Notes under the pieces: model-generated
Told to the model about the DNA's origin: nothing
The model's input: the letters and a program-made list of their open reading frames with translations, nothing else
The model's database searches: none
Program-made: the position numbers and the translations under genes
Shown: positions 7,574 through 15,901 of the stretch, one piece after another
Numbering within the stretch: position 1 is the stretch's first letter
Layout: the number at the start of each line of letters is the position of its first letter
Assembly: GCA_035270785.1 (NCBI GenBank)
Contig: DATESN010000087.1
Coordinates: 1-16,010, forward strand
Direction of reading: 5' to 3'
Origin: DATESN01 sp035270785
GTDB taxonomy: Bacteria; Bacillota; Clostridia; Lachnospirales; Lachnospiraceae
DNA: 16,010 nt

Positions 7574-9076
7574 ATGAAAAAACACAAGAAACTACTCAAA
7601 AAAATATTGTATATATTGGGAGTGCTATATGCCTTAATGATAGCATTTATCATGTTATGTGCTTTTCAGCCAAAATTAACTGAAGATATAGCAAATTTCT
7701 TATATTCTGAAGAAAAGAACACAGATAATCCAAGTACCCAGTTACAAGCAAAGGAAAATACTTTAGATACATTTGGTTCAAATATGAATGAGGAAGCTGT
7801 TAGCACGGAAAGAATAAAAAGTATTGTAAGTACAGTTCCAAATGATGATCAATATGTTGTGAATGATGAATCAGAGATTACGCCATCTGAAAATGTCGTT
7901 GATAGAAATGGTTATGAGCCTATAGTAGAAAATGCAGAAGAAATTGCAGAAGAAGATGGAGAAAAGCTTGCTGAGATAATAGGATATGGAGAGACAGGAG
8001 AAGGACTAGAATTTGATACTCGGTTTCATCCATATTATGTAATGTTAAATAATACTTTAAAGTCACTGTATAGACAGATTTATGCCAACGCCATGGCGGT
8101 AAATCCTACTTTTGCACCTATTGAAGTTGTGTCAGTAGACCAACTGAAGGATGTATTTACAGCTGTTTTTGGAGATCACCCAGAGTTATTTTGGCTAGAT
8201 ACCGCATATGAATGTAAATATTTGCCAAATGGAAAATGTGTGCAGTTTAGTCTTCAATTCAATCATACAGCAACTAATTTGGAGATAAACAAACAAGAAT
8301 TTGAAAATAGTGCTAATAATATTATTCAAGGAACAACCGATCTTGATTCGGATTATGATAAAGAAGTCTATATCCATGACACCCTAATCAGTAAAATAGA
8401 ATATAATCTCAGCGCACCGCTTAACCAAAGTGCCTACAGTGCATTAGTAAGCGGTCAAACTGTTTGTGCAGGATATGCGAGAGCCTATCAGTATCTGATG
8501 CAAAAAATTGGTATCCCTTGCTATTACTGTATGGGATTTGCAGGTGAAAAACATGCATGGAATATTGTCTCACTGGATGATGAATATTACAATGTTGATA
8601 CAACCTGGGATGATACCAATCCTAATACGTATGACTATTTTAATAAGTCGGACAGGGATTATAATTCTAGTCATATGAGAGAAGATTTATCTATTTACCT
8701 TCCCGCATGTAATGGACAAAACTATCGAGATCTAGAGATCACTAATATCGAGGAACCAGTGATAGATAAAATGCAAAGTTTACAAGATTTTGGTTTTACT
8801 ATTGAAGATATCAAGTATAGTCTTGAAGATTATTATGAAGATTGCTATGACCAAGTTATGAGGAATGGTATGGGAAGTTATAACTTTAATACTATTATAA
8901 GTAGTAAAGAAATATTTAACCAGATACTAGAAGCGATTTCAAATAAAACTTATTTTTCAGGATATGCAGATAGGGCATTATTAGATCTAGGTGCAAATAA
9001 ATATTATATAGAAGCTTATTATGAGGAATTGCAAGATGGATATTATGTTATTTCAAATGTTATATCAATTCAATAA
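7574..9076 (+). CDS. Membrane-anchored transglutaminase-like (cysteine protease fold) protein
   Basis: A 500-residue protein. After a very basic N-terminus (MKKHKKLLKK) comes one membrane helix (about 10-30), then a long acidic, probably disordered linker (45-145), then the extracytoplasmic domain. The transglutaminase-core triad is visible: Cys298 in TVCAGYARAYQYL, His327 in EKHAWNIV and Asp342 in YYNVDTTWDD. Upstream, DHPELFWLD (about 201-209) is a motif common in such clostridial surface proteins. The family includes peptide hydrolases and cross-linking enzymes acting at the cell surface; the substrate cannot be told. Start: ATG 7574 has GAAAGG at 7558-7563; the in-frame GTG at 7496 lies inside the probable promoter and would place 26 extra residues before the anchor. 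The linker style matches the upstream operon proteins, but a terminator separates them. Confidence 0.85.
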   Translation: MKKHKKLLKKILYILGVLYALMIAFIMLCAFQPKLTEDIANFLYSEEKNTDNPSTQLQAKENTLDTFGSNMNEEAVSTERIKSIVSTVPNDDQYVVNDESEITPSENVVDRNGYEPIVENAEEIAEEDGEKLAEIIGYGETGEGLEFDTRFHPYYVMLNNTLKSLYRQIYANAMAVNPTFAPIEVVSVDQLKDVFTAVFGDHPELFWLDTAYECKYLPNGKCVQFSLQFNHTATNLEINKQEFENSANNIIQGTTDLDSDYDKEVYIHDTLISKIEYNLSAPLNQSAYSALVSGQTVCAGYARAYQYLMQKIGIPCYYCMGFAGEKHAWNIVSLDDEYYNVDTTWDDTNPNTYDYFNKSDRDYNSSHMREDLSIYLPACNGQNYRDLEITNIEEPVIDKMQSLQDFGFTIEDIKYSLEDYYEDCYDQVMRNGMGSYNFNTIISSKEIFNQILEAISNKTYFSGYADRALLDLGANKYYIEAYYEELQDGYYVISNVISIQ

Positions 9077-9464
9077 AAGAAAATTTATTGAAATATTAAT
9101 ACTTCTGATTATTATATCTATATTATTCAAGCAAATCACCGTGGCAGTATTATTGGCGGGATTTTTATGGTTCATTTTTGGATTTTCAGTAGAAAAAAAA
9201 GTATGGTTATACTATTTCTGCAATCATCTAAGGGATAGACTTGCTAGCATGTTAATTGTTAGTTTTTTTATGGTAGGATCATATTTGGTTATCTATGATA
9301 AATGCGGTAATATTAGTATCATGGTTCCGTTATTTGGACAAATATTGTTTGATTTCCCTATTCTTAGAAGTACAAAAACGCCAGCACCTCATTTTTGGTT
9401 CTTCTTTAATATGATAATTGTTGAACTAGCATTTTTATTTTGGATACTAACGAAATCATCTTAA
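9036..9464 (+). CDS. Small polytopic membrane protein of unknown function
   Basis: A 142-residue, very hydrophobic protein with four to five predicted helices (about 17-31, 34-50, 69-86, 92-107 and 119-138). It starts inside the 3' end of the transglutaminase gene, overlapping it by 41 bases in another frame. GAGG at 9023-9026, 9 bases before ATG 9036, favours this start over ATG 9021; ATG 9057 is another possibility. The overlap suggests co-translation with the transglutaminase. No family is recognised. That it is real is inferred from length, hydrophobicity and continuation far beyond the overlap. Confidence 0.6.
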   Translation: MDIMLFQMLYQFNKRKFIEILILLIIISILFKQITVAVLLAGFLWFIFGFSVEKKVWLYYFCNHLRDRLASMLIVSFFMVGSYLVIYDKCGNISIMVPLFGQILFDFPILRSTKTPAPHFWFFFNMIIVELAFLFWILTKSS

Positions 9465-9477
9465 TAAACAATCAACT

Positions 9478-10026
9478 TCAAAATGATAATTTCTGAAAGG
9501 CATAATTTAGTATTTGAGCCATTTGAACAGGTGATTCTATACAACCGTTGTTTATCCATCTTTTAATCATTTGATATCCACCATATAGGATATAATCATG
9601 AAAGTAGGAAATATTAGAAATATTATCGTCTGTAATCTTTAGATTTATTTTTTCTAAAATAGATGGAAGGTATAACATACGTTTTGGAAATTCCGGATCA
9701 ATATTAGAGTTAATTAGCATTTTGCATAAATCAAGATTATTCTTAAAGAATGTAAGTATATTAATTAGGCTTTCTTCTCCTGTTATATGTTCTCCGTTAG
9801 AGGTTAACTGTTTTTCAATCTGTGAAACTAGGATTTCCTCCATATCTTTTAATAAGTCATATTGAGAACCGTAGTGTTTATAAAAAGTAGAGCGGTTTAC
9901 ATTAGCATGCTCACATAGCGCTCGTATAGATATTTTGTGAATTTCTTCTGTTTGCAATAATTTCAAAAGACTTTCCCGTAAAAGTTGTTCTGTAATCTGT
10001 GATCTTCTATTATCTTTATTATTCAT
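9478..10026 (-). CDS. TetR/AcrR-family transcriptional regulator
   Basis: A 182-residue regulator. The N-terminal helix-turn-helix (about 33-56) reads SIRALCEHANVNRSTFYKHY, a canonical TetR recognition helix. The C-terminal ligand/dimer domain (60-182) is helical and of usual length; its YDYILYGG-like part (HDYILYGGYQMIKRWINNG) is typical of the DhaS-like/TetR_C_8 subgroup. Start: minus-strand ATG at 10026 has GGGA 6 bases upstream; ATGs at 10038 and 10044 are in frame but lack well-placed RBSs. It is divergent from the MMPL transporter, the common arrangement in which the TetR protein represses the pump and often itself. It converges with the small membrane protein gene, with only 13 bases between the stops. 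Confidence 0.9.
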   Translation of the reverse strand: MNNKDNRRSQITEQLLRESLLKLLQTEEIHKISIRALCEHANVNRSTFYKHYGSQYDLLKDMEEILVSQIEKQLTSNGEHITGEESLINILTFFKNNLDLCKMLINSNIDPEFPKRMLYLPSILEKINLKITDDNISNISYFHDYILYGGYQMIKRWINNGCIESPVQMAQILNYAFQKLSF

Positions 10027-10069
10027 CTTTATTCCCATCTCCATACTTTAGCATGAACTTAAATCTTAA

Positions 10070-10118
10070 AATTTAATTAAATAAACATTTTAGGGCAACA
10101 CTTTGTAAAAATATGTTG
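10070..10118 (-). promoter_or_regulatory. Putative tetR-type gene promoter with overlapping inverted repeat
   Basis: On the minus strand TTGCCC (10098-10093), a 17-base spacer and TAAATT (10075-10070) make a weak sigma-A-like promoter. CAACA at 10096-10100 and TGTTG at 10114-10118 form an inverted repeat with a 13-base spacer that overlaps the -35 box, so autorepression is plausible. Confidence 0.35.
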
Positions 10119-10147
10119 TCTTAATAGCCAAAAAACAAAAACAGTTG

Positions 10148-10177
10148 GTTGAAAAAGCAACACATGTATATTATAAA
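10148..10177 (+). promoter_or_regulatory. Sigma-A promoter of the MMPL transporter with overlapping GTTG-N6-CAAC element
   Basis: TTGAAA at 10149-10154, a 17-base spacer and TATAAA at 10172-10177 give five of six matches at each box. GTTG (10148-10151) and CAAC (10158-10161) flank six bases and cover the -35. GCAACAC at 10157-10163 repeats exactly at 10095-10101 near the other promoter. This fits binding of the divergent TetR-family protein at both promoters. Confidence 0.6.
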
Positions 10178-10216
10178 TATTAATGAGAATTTGTCAAATA
10201 AAAAAGGAGTGCAGAA

Positions 10217-12874
10217 ATGGATAAAACAGCAAAATTTTTAGTAAAAAGACGGTATTTTATATTTTTAGCAGTGTTAATTTTCACGGTTTTTAGTGGAATT
10301 ATGATGAGTAAGGTAAATATTATTACAGATATGACGGAGTTTCTACCGGATGATTCATTAATGAGAACGGGTCTTCACATTATGGAAGAAGAGTTTCCTG
10401 AGACATCTATAGAAAATACCATTAGTGTCATGTTCACAGGGCTTCCAGATGAAAAAAAGGAGTCATTAAAGTTAGAATTAGGTAATATGAAATATGTTGA
10501 AACAGTAAATTATGAAGCCGAAGACACACATTATAATAAAGAAAATTATACATTGTATGTTTTAAATATCCCATATGACTATGCATCAAAAGAAATGAAT
10601 AGTGTGGAGAGTGCGGTAATAGATAGTTATACCGATCAATATGATATGATTTATAGCGTAGATGATGTGAATGGAAGTGGATTACCATTATGGATTCTAG
10701 GAATCGCACTGGTACTATTGATGGTAATTCTCTTTATAATGAGTAATTCATGGGTAGAGCCTTTTCTTTTTCTAACAACAATTGGTATTGCAGTTATTAT
10801 AAATATGGGTACCAATGCATTCTTAAGTGGGGTATCAGAAAAAACATATTCCGTTTCAGCCGTATTGCAGTTGGTGTTATCTATGGACTATTCCATTATT
10901 CTGATGAATCGCTATCGTCAGGAATTAAAGTTAAATGATAATCGTCAAGAAGCTATGAAAAATGCTATAGTTGGTGCATTTTCTTCCATAACCAGTAGTT
11001 CAATTACCACGATCGTAGGTTTACTTACACTATTGTTTATGAGCTTTAAAATAGGCGCCGATATGGGTATCGTTTTAGCAAAGGGTGTTATGATCAGTAT
11101 GATTTGTATCTTTACTGTTCTTCCAGCACTGATACTTACCTTTGATAAATTAATTCAAAAGACCTCAAAAAAAGAACTTCATATAAAAATGGATAAGATA
11201 GGATATTTTAGCTTTAAATATAGATACGTTATATTATGTATTTTTGCTGTGTTTTTTGTAAGTATGATGTTGTCAAAAGGAAGTACGAATATTGTATATA
11301 CTATGTCAACTGAAAATAAAATATATGATATTTTTCCCCAAGACAATAAAATTATTATGCTGTACAACAATAGTGATGAAACAGCAACTGATAAATTAAT
11401 TACAGAAATCAATAAAAATGATAGCGTGGAAAGTGTTGTCTCATATGCAACTACCATTGGAAAACAATATACGGCCAGTGAAATGATAAACGTAATAGAA
11501 AAAATGGGTTCAGATATGGAAATGGATTCTATTATGTTAGATCTTATCTATTACGAAAAATATAAAAAAGGGGAAATAGGAAATATTTCTCTTGATGAGT
11601 TTATTGGGTTTATTGAGAATGATATTATGACAAATGAGATGTTTTCTTCCCAATTTGATGAAAATAGCATTGCGCAGATAAAAATGTTTTCGCTATTTTC
11701 AAGTATTGAAGAGTTAACCAAAATTAGAAGTAGCGCTGAACTTGGACAGATATTTAATATGGATAGTACAATAATTGATTCCATGTTTGCCATGAGTGGG
11801 ATTTCAACTATGAGCATTCAGCAATTCTTACAGGTGATTACGACTAATCCAACAATGGTAGCTTCCATGGCATCAGATAATGCTGAATCAGCACAGCAAA
11901 TGCAGCTATTACAGATGATCATTACAGGGGTAATGGAAGAAAAAATGTATAGTGCCACTGAATTATCTCAAATTCTTGGTAGTACCTCAGAAGCTATGAA
12001 TGAATCTAGCATGGAGTTATTATATACATTGTATTTTAGCAGTCACAATTCAGATAACACATGGACAATGTCAATTGCAGAACTTTTTGATTACACTGTA
12101 AATAATATGGCTGTGAATGATAAGTATGTTAGCTTTTTTGACAAAGATACAGTGGAAATGCTAAACGATGCAAAAGTCGATATTGATCTTGCAATTAAAA
12201 TGTTAAAAGGCGATCAACATTCTCTACTTATCATAACAACCACTTTACCGGTTGAATCTGATGAGACAAATAGTTTCTTAAAAGAATTAACAATTAGATG
12301 TGATGAAGACTTTGATTCTGAGTACTATTTCATTGGTAATTCTCCATTACAGTATGAGATTTCATTAACCTTTGGTGATGAAATGAATAAAATAACTATT
12401 TTCACTGCTGTAGCTATATTTATAGTTGTTTTAATTACCTTTAAATCACTAGTAATTCCGTTAATACTAGTCTTGACTATTCAGGCAGCTGTGTACGCTA
12501 CCGTTGTAATCATTGGATTACAGGGATTTAGTATTAATTATATAGCGCTTCTGATTGTTCAAAGTATTCTAATGGGAGCAACCATAGATTATGGGATCTT
12601 ATATACAAGCTATTATCGTGAAAAACGTAAGTCAATGGAAACTAAGGAAGCTCTAATCGGCGCCTATAATGGTTCCATTCATACTATTCTTACATCTGGT
12701 TTGATCATGGTTGTAGTAACTGGAATTCTAGGATATGCATTTGAAGATCCAACAATAGGACAGATTTGCTATACCATTTCTATGGGAGCATCCTGTGCAC
12801 TGATATTAATATTATTTGTTTTACCAGGAATTCTAGCAGTGTTTGATAAGTTAATATGCAAAGACCACTACTAA
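10217..12874 (+). CDS. MMPL/RND-family transporter
   Basis: An 885-residue polytopic transporter of the MMPL type, as in Gram-positive bacteria where it exports lipids, peptides or hydrophobic drugs using the proton gradient. There are two similar halves. Helix 1 (13-31) precedes an extracytoplasmic loop (32-155), and five helices follow (about 157-310). Helix 7 (336-352) then precedes a very large second loop (about 355-695), followed by the last five helices. The transport Asp residues are visible as D224 in LSMDYSIILMNRYRQE and D791 in MGATIDYGILYTSYYRE. The second loop is larger than the first and contains three degenerate helical repeats starting near 419, 505 and 579. RBS AAGGAG at 10204-10209, 7-base spacing. 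The divergent TetR gene and shared operators suggest induction by a small ligand. The substrate is unknown. Confidence 0.92.
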   Translation: MDKTAKFLVKRRYFIFLAVLIFTVFSGIMMSKVNIITDMTEFLPDDSLMRTGLHIMEEEFPETSIENTISVMFTGLPDEKKESLKLELGNMKYVETVNYEAEDTHYNKENYTLYVLNIPYDYASKEMNSVESAVIDSYTDQYDMIYSVDDVNGSGLPLWILGIALVLLMVILFIMSNSWVEPFLFLTTIGIAVIINMGTNAFLSGVSEKTYSVSAVLQLVLSMDYSIILMNRYRQELKLNDNRQEAMKNAIVGAFSSITSSSITTIVGLLTLLFMSFKIGADMGIVLAKGVMISMICIFTVLPALILTFDKLIQKTSKKELHIKMDKIGYFSFKYRYVILCIFAVFFVSMMLSKGSTNIVYTMSTENKIYDIFPQDNKIIMLYNNSDETATDKLITEINKNDSVESVVSYATTIGKQYTASEMINVIEKMGSDMEMDSIMLDLIYYEKYKKGEIGNISLDEFIGFIENDIMTNEMFSSQFDENSIAQIKMFSLFSSIEELTKIRSSAELGQIFNMDSTIIDSMFAMSGISTMSIQQFLQVITTNPTMVASMASDNAESAQQMQLLQMIITGVMEEKMYSATELSQILGSTSEAMNESSMELLYTLYFSSHNSDNTWTMSIAELFDYTVNNMAVNDKYVSFFDKDTVEMLNDAKVDIDLAIKMLKGDQHSLLIITTTLPVESDETNSFLKELTIRCDEDFDSEYYFIGNSPLQYEISLTFGDEMNKITIFTAVAIFIVVLITFKSLVIPLILVLTIQAAVYATVVIIGLQGFSINYIALLIVQSILMGATIDYGILYTSYYREKRKSMETKEALIGAYNGSIHTILTSGLIMVVVTGILGYAFEDPTIGQICYTISMGASCALILILFVLPGILAVFDKLICKDHY

Positions 12875-12879
12875 TTTAG

Positions 12880-12925
12880 AAAAGAGTCTTAAACCTAGTA
12901 AATGAGGTTTAAGACTCTTTTTGGT
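12880..12925 (+). terminator. Rho-independent terminator of the MMPL transporter
   Basis: A 17-bp perfect stem (12880-12896 with 12905-12921), an eight-base loop AGTAAATG, and a T-rich end (CTTTTTGG), starting six bases after the stop codon. Its arm TTAAACCTAGT resembles the AAACCTAGT core of the hairpin at 7310, so the two may be members of one terminator-type repeat family. Confidence 0.88.
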
Positions 12926-13076
12926 TATTTCCCTTGAGATTTCAAAAAAACTAATAAATTCTGAAATAAAATATTAATAAAGAGGGAACTTTAATATTAA
13001 ATAGATTAATACCTAGGACATTGCCAATAGGTGATTTTTTTTTGCTTTATTATGGAAGATGGTGCACATTTGAGCG

Positions 13077-13100
13077 CAGTTTAGTACACAGTTTAGTACA
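13077..13100 (+). repeat. 12-bp direct tandem repeat, CAGTTTAGTACA x2
   Basis: Two exact adjacent copies at 13077-13088 and 13089-13100 in noncoding DNA upstream of the FRG gene. GTAC at the end of each unit is palindromic. It could be a protein-binding site or a remnant of decayed sequence. Confidence 0.85.
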
Positions 13101-13324
13101 AATAGCATTTTGCAACATTAATTATTACGTGTATACGCCTAATTATGACAGTATGGATATTATTATGTAGAAAAATGTTAAAATATAAGAAAAAAATAGG
13201 AGTAATAAAATTAATATTTGTAATATAGTCATAATCAAGTTTTGAATAAGTATATAAAATTTTACTTTATAGCACCAAGGGTAAGACCAATATAAATAAT
13301 ACTGACAACACTTAGGAGAACATA

Positions 13325-14149
13325 ATGATTAAAGTGAAAAACATCCAAAACTTAAATGAAATATTAGATTTAATAGAAAATCATGAATTTGATACTAAAA
13401 GTGGCAGACATAAGTCTAAATATTTATATAGAGGACTACCTAATGAAGAGTTTAAGATTCAAACAAATATAAACAGAAATTATAAAAACGATCATAGAGA
13501 TAGGGAAAAGTGTATATTAAGAAATTTTTCTAAGTATGTTGCAACGAAAGACTTACAAGTAGAAGAATCAATATGGAGTGAGCTGATTATTGGACAACAT
13601 CACGGATTCCCAACAAGGCTTTTAGATTGGACATATTCTCCATTAATAGGTTTACATTTTGTAACTAGTTGCGAAGACTTATCAAATATGGATAAACAAA
13701 ATGGGGTTTTATGGAAAATCGATATGGAAGAATTAAATGCAATGTTACCTAATGTTTACCAAAAGGTTCTTAATGATGATAATACATCTTTTTTCACCTT
13801 AGATATGGTTAATAATCTAGTTAAAGAATTAGATGATTATGACGATGATATGAAATCTCATTCAATGGTTTTAATCGAGCCGCCAATTATAGATAAAAGA
13901 TTAATTAATCAATATTCATGTTTTTCGATTATTCCCAAAAGCATGAATATTGAAAAGTTTTTAAATTCTAAAACAAATAATACAGTAAAGTATATAATTG
14001 ATAAAGATTTAAGATGGAGAATTAGGGATATGCTAGACATAATGAATATCAATGAAAGTATAATGAACCATGGATGGAAGTATCCTACAGGTGGGCCATT
14101 TGAGTATTCACTAAGTATTGCAAATAAAATGAGAAGCCAATTAGTATAA
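13325..14149 (+). CDS. FRG-domain protein
   Basis: A 274-residue protein with an FRG domain, named for its conserved Phe-Arg-Gly; here the motif reads LYRGLPNEEF (34-43). The second signature, IGQHHGFPTRLLDWTYSP (89-106), is nearly textbook. The rest (120-274) is poorly conserved and has no membrane helix. The biochemical activity of the domain is not established to my knowledge; FRG proteins are often found alone in accessory and phage or defence-linked regions. RBS AGGAG at 13314-13318, 6-base spacing. It is flanked by gaps of 450 and 205 bases and so is probably transcribed alone. Its very AT-rich codon use and solitary position between unrelated units fit horizontal acquisition (inference). 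Confidence 0.85.
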   Translation: MIKVKNIQNLNEILDLIENHEFDTKSGRHKSKYLYRGLPNEEFKIQTNINRNYKNDHRDREKCILRNFSKYVATKDLQVEESIWSELIIGQHHGFPTRLLDWTYSPLIGLHFVTSCEDLSNMDKQNGVLWKIDMEELNAMLPNVYQKVLNDDNTSFFTLDMVNNLVKELDDYDDDMKSHSMVLIEPPIIDKRLINQYSCFSIIPKSMNIEKFLNSKTNNTVKYIIDKDLRWRIRDMLDIMNINESIMNHGWKYPTGGPFEYSLSIANKMRSQLV

Positions 14150-14194
14150 AGCAAAGTCTTTTATGAAAATGAACTTAATATCATTGGCAATTTT

Positions 14195-14231
14195 TTCACT
14201 ATTCAGTTTGATATTTAACATGAATAGTGAA
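14195..14231. repeat. 11-bp perfect inverted repeat after the FRG gene
   Basis: TTCACTATTCA at 14195-14205 and TGAATAGTGAA at 14221-14231, with a 15-base spacer whose GTT/AAC ends can extend the stem. The arm is low in GC and the plus-strand T-run after it is short, so as a terminator it is weak; an operator is also possible. Confidence 0.6.
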
Positions 14232-14299
14232 TTTAGGTAGACATTTATTAAAGTAGTATTTAAAATACCTTTATGGACTAATAATTGCGTAACTCATAA

Positions 14300-14331
14300 C
14301 TCTTTAAAAATATATTGGAAGTGTTAAAGAG
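14300..14331 (+). promoter_or_regulatory. 8-bp hairpin just upstream of the AAA ATPase RBS
   Basis: CTCTTTAA at 14300-14307 pairs with TTAAAGAG at 14324-14331, leaving a 16-base loop. It ends six bases before AAAGGAG (14338-14344). It could influence translation or end an upstream transcript; stability is low. Confidence 0.25.
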
Positions 14332-14354
14332 AGTCGTAAAGGAGAAAACATACT

Positions 14355-15212
14355 TTGATATATTTAGATGATTTTACTTTTCCGGATTCAGAACAAGAAT
14401 ATGATTTTTTCATGTCGATTTTAAGAACCTGTTATGATTCATTCTATCCATTTAAGATTTTATCTCAAAAAAATTTTAGAAGAATAGATTTTGAACCAAT
14501 TACTATTTTATATGGTGGAAATGGTTCGGGAAAAACAACTGTATTAAATATTATTGCAGAAAAATTAGAAATTACAAGAGAATCCGTTTATAATCGATCT
14601 AATTTCTTCGAAGATTATACCTCATTATGCAAAATGAATATGGTTGAGGATTTACCAGGAGAAAGCAAGATTATAACTAGTGATGATGTGTTTGACTATA
14701 TGCTAAACATTCGCACATTGAATGCGGGTATAGATGAAAAAAGAGTAGAGTGTTTTCAGGATTATCTAGAAACTAAATATTCAACATTTCGAATGCAGTC
14801 ATTAGATGATTATGAGCAGTTGAAAAAGGTGAATATGGCAAAGAGTAAAACACAATCCAAATATGTACGTGGCAGATTAATGGACAATGTAAGAGAACGT
14901 TCAAATGGAGAAAGTGCATTTATGTATTTTACAGAAAAAATTAAAGGAGATGCATTATATTTACTGGATGAACCGGAGAATAGTTTATCTGCAGATAACC
15001 AAATTAAACTTGTGAAATTCTTGGAAGATTCAGCTAGATTTTACAATTGTCAATTTATAATTTCAACTCACTCACCCTTTCTGCTATCTTTAAAGCAAGC
15101 AAAAATATATGATATGGATGAAACTCCAGTTGATGTTAAGCGGTGGACAGAATTAGAAACCGTGAGGATTTTTCGGGACTTTTTCAAAAGCCATGAAGGA
15201 GAATGGATATGA
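14355..15212 (+). CDS. AAA/ABC-like ATPase (AAA_21 type)
   Basis: A 285-residue ATPase with the ABC/SMC-like arrangement. Walker A GGNGSGKT is at 54-61, a signature-like SNGESAF at 183-189, Walker B LYLLDE at 201-206 and the His switch STHS at 237-240. No membrane helix or substrate-binding part is present. Proteins of this shape are cytosolic; relatives act in repair, in overcoming-lysogenisation (OLD) type systems without the TOPRIM part, or in unknown roles. Start: TTG 14355 with AAAGGAG at 14338-14344, 10 bases away; no ATG lies upstream in frame near the RBS, and a later start would cut into the conserved N-terminal region. Its TGA stop overlaps the ATG of the next gene (ATGA, 15209-15212), so the two are co-translated. 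Confidence 0.88.
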   Translation: MIYLDDFTFPDSEQEYDFFMSILRTCYDSFYPFKILSQKNFRRIDFEPITILYGGNGSGKTTVLNIIAEKLEITRESVYNRSNFFEDYTSLCKMNMVEDLPGESKIITSDDVFDYMLNIRTLNAGIDEKRVECFQDYLETKYSTFRMQSLDDYEQLKKVNMAKSKTQSKYVRGRLMDNVRERSNGESAFMYFTEKIKGDALYLLDEPENSLSADNQIKLVKFLEDSARFYNCQFIISTHSPFLLSLKQAKIYDMDETPVDVKRWTELETVRIFRDFFKSHEGEWI

Positions 15213-15901
15213 ATAAGAGTATGAAGTTACATATTAGTGTGAATGGGCACTATTTGAGGGTTGGGATTTTATTTATTATCTATCTTATATTAGTGCTGGG
15301 GAGTAAAGGTTATTTTGACGTTGATGATAGTGTGGAAAGTGTCCGAGACGGGATTATTAAATTGATTAAGCATTTTGTTATAGGGATCCCAATGTTTATT
15401 ATAAACATACTGCCCGTTTTGGTATCTGGCGGCATTATTGTTTTGAGTGCTCTAAACAAGCCGGTAAAAAAGCTGTTTTTATCAACTATGATATTAATTG
15501 TTGTATATCATATCTTTTATTTTATTCTAAGCATTGGCTCGTTTACCTTGAGTTGGCAATTTCTATCATCTACTATTTTATTTATTGTTTTGTTTTTTTA
15601 TTTTATCTTAGGTTCTGAAGCAAAAGCAAAAGCACGTAAGCCTATTTTTGAATTCGAGTTTGACTTTAAACTCAGTAAATACAATATGTCGGTTGCAGGT
15701 GTCATGATAGTTTTATTGGTGATGACAGTGGTGTCACCTATGGTTGTTATTGGAGATGGGGCGGAATTTGCATTATTAGGACTAGGAGAAGCAGCCAGTC
15801 TTAACGAAACAGTAGGTAGTGTATCAAAGATACTAGAAGATTTGTTAGTAGCGTTGATGAACTTCACAAAGAAGCTGCTGAAAAATCAACCGTTTATTTG
15901 A
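15209..15901 (+). CDS. Five-helix membrane protein coupled to the AAA ATPase
   Basis: A 230-residue integral membrane protein of unknown family. Predicted helices are at about 17-31, 56-81, 89-110, 116-136 and 161-181. A charged loop (138-160, EAKAKARKPIFEFEFDFKL) lies between the last two, and a C-terminal amphipathic region follows. The start ATG 15209 is chosen because AAGGAG at 15196-15201 is 7 bases upstream and because it gives an ATGA overlap with the preceding stop; ATG 15203 is in frame but only one base from the RBS. Translational coupling suggests a shared function with the ATPase, but the ATPase lacks the hallmarks of a transporter subunit, so this is not called an ABC transporter. 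The 109 bases after the stop show only a short AGGGATATTCCCT dyad and no gene. Confidence 0.75.
   Translation: MNKSMKLHISVNGHYLRVGILFIIYLILVLGSKGYFDVDDSVESVRDGIIKLIKHFVIGIPMFIINILPVLVSGGIIVLSALNKPVKKLFLSTMILIVVYHIFYFILSIGSFTLSWQFLSSTILFIVLFFYFILGSEAKAKARKPIFEFEFDFKLSKYNMSVAGVMIVLLVMTVVSPMVVIGDGAEFALLGLGEAASLNETVGSVSKILEDLLVALMNFTKKLLKNQPFI

Larger units (their letters stand above)
12875..13324. other. 450-base gap between the transporter and the FRG gene
   Basis: The gap holds the terminator, then AT-rich DNA. ACCTA at 13011-13015 pairs with TAGGT at 13028-13032 and is followed by nine T's (13035-13043), a weak second terminator-like structure. A 12-bp tandem repeat lies at 13077-13100. No credible ORF was found on either strand. 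A promoter for the FRG gene must lie in 13100-13310; several TATAAA-like strings occur there but none has a convincing -35. Confidence 0.5.

Noticed and set aside
10434..11817. Minus-strand frames within the MMPL gene (about 88-92 codons each)
   Set aside because: They are antisense to a well-supported transporter, lack RBSs and show no family features.
13011..13043. Intrinsic terminator with a nine-T run
   Set aside because: The stem is only five base pairs with interrupted pairing inside, so it is noted in the gap description but not called as a terminator.
14355..15901. ABC transporter (ATPase plus permease)
   Set aside because: The ATPase has an AAA_21-type layout with a long insert before the signature and an unusual signature, and the membrane protein has five helices with no permease coupling-helix motif.
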